DNA from: Myxococcales bacterium
Lineage (GTDB): Bacteria > Myxococcota_A > Polyangia > Fen-1088
Direction: 5' to 3'
Length of the DNA stretch: 64,000 nucleotides
Assembly: GCA_022184915.1 (NCBI GenBank)
Contig: JAGTJU010000002.1
Span: forward strand, 62,001 to 126,000
This document shows positions 63,466-64,000 of this stretch, piece by piece (positions within the stretch are counted from its first letter, which is position 1; every line of letters begins with the position of its first letter). The notes beneath the pieces were generated by a model. It was not told the DNA's origin and ran no database searches. It was given only the letters and a program-made list of their open reading frames with translations. Both the position numbers and the translations under genes were made by a program.

Positions 63466-64000
63466 ATGTCGGATATGCGCTTAGGTGTGGTTGGGCTTTG
63501 GCTGATGGTGCTCTTGGGCGCCGGCTGCGGGTTCACGGCGCTCGGCGGCGATTCGTCGGAGCCGAACCCCAACACCGGCGGCACGACGGGAACGCCGGGA
63601 ACCGGGAACACGGCGGTGCCTGCAGGGCTCGGCGTGGGGGCACCTTGTGCGATGGATACGCAATGCCGGCGGGGGCTTTCGTGTGCACCGGCCACAGCCA
63701 CGTGCCAGCCCAAAGGCAACTCGGGCCCGGGGGCGTTTTGTTTGCTCTCCGCCGAATGCCTTCCCGACTACCACTGCGCCGTGGGCGTGAGCGCCCAGGG
63801 GCTTCCCGAGACCGCCTGCGCGCCGCGCACGGGCAAGGCGGGCGGCGAGGGCGCTTCCTGCGTGACCGAAGGTGATTGCGCCCCCGGCTTCGCATGTCAG
63901 CTCGAGGGCCTTTCGGGCGGGTGCCGGGCAGCAGGCGCAGGCGATGTGGGCGCCCCCTGCACGGGACCTGTCACCTGCCAGGCGGGGCTTTTGTGCCTGG
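63466..64000 (+). CDS. Cys-rich lipoprotein (partial, runs off the window end)
   Basis: About 178 residues visible. AGGAG lies upstream of ATG 63466; an in-frame ATG at 63475 is possible. A lipoprotein signal ends in LLGAGC, followed by a Gly/Thr/Pro linker. Cys-rich repeats follow with the spacing CxxxxxCxxGLxC / CxxSAECxxxYxC / CVTEGDCAPGFACQ, like the Dickkopf-type modules common on myxobacterial surface proteins. No enzyme motif is seen. It is divergent from the ligase operon. Confidence 0.75.
   Translation, partial: MSDMRLGVVGLWLMVLLGAGCGFTALGGDSSEPNPNTGGTTGTPGTGNTAVPAGLGVGAPCAMDTQCRRGLSCAPATATCQPKGNSGPGAFCLLSAECLPDYHCAVGVSAQGLPETACAPRTGKAGGEGASCVTEGDCAPGFACQLEGLSGGCRAAGAGDVGAPCTGPVTCQAGLLCL

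Noticed and set aside
1-64000. Search for tRNA, rRNA, CRISPR arrays, insertion sequences and phage genes
   Set aside because: I saw no cloverleaf-like sequences, regularly spaced direct repeats, transposase or integrase motifs, or terminal inverted repeats with target duplications.

Overview
The window is GC-rich bacterial DNA, most likely from a myxobacterium or another member of the Myxococcota. The signs are a DUF2330 protein ending in a MYXO-CTERM-like Cys/hydrophobic/Arg tail, an AgmX/PglI-type protein with the typical glycine-rich stretch, many short lipoproteins with Asp/Gly/Pro-rich linkers, DUF1592 and multihaem cytochrome c proteins, and a Cys-rich lipoprotein at the right edge. I saw no rRNA, tRNA, CRISPR array, transposase or integrase.

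Left part (1-33 kb) is accessory and looks eroded. It holds a G8-domain secreted protein (cut by the window edge), a quinone oxidoreductase, a secreted ferritin-like protein, DUF2330 next to a five-haem cytochrome/TPR lipoprotein, a GH28-like glycosidase, an Acg-type nitroreductase/outer-membrane protein/TetR operon, a fatty-acid desaturase, a LysR regulator, an outer-membrane protein/DUF2141 pair, the RNA ligase RtcB, a DUF1592 protein, a membrane-protein pair and a PQQ-type sugar dehydrogenase. Mixed in are many broken genes: a frameshifted lipoprotein, a LysR effector-domain remnant, a von Willebrand A lipoprotein with two frameshifts, a radical-SAM fragment, a frameshifted AgmX-like gene, a truncated DUF1592 protein, a beta-propeller remnant, lemA with an in-frame amber codon, a deleted DUF3137 partner, and an antitoxin beside a stub of its PIN toxin.

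Right part (33-64 kb) is almost fully intact and mostly housekeeping: an OmpA-type lipoprotein, a purple-acid-phosphatase-like enzyme, the DNA-repair pair lhr-nei, an MFS transporter, an ankyrin protein, TetR divergent from a GH57/DUF3536 glycosidase and glgB (alpha-glucan metabolism), a UbiD-like decarboxylase, a hipBA toxin-antitoxin locus with a clear operator, an operon of RlmI-like methyltransferase, RluA-type pseudouridine synthase and YebC, and an ArnT-like lipid glycosyltransferase.

The most coherent possible system is the minus-strand operon at 58.6-63.4 kb: glutamine-synthetase-like ligase, iron-containing alcohol dehydrogenase, PuuD-like gamma-glutamyl hydrolase and aldehyde dehydrogenase. 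Together they could glutamylate an amino alcohol (for example ethanolamine), oxidise it in two steps and release the amino acid. This is a variant of the Puu pathway with a dehydrogenase in place of the flavin amine oxidase PuuB.
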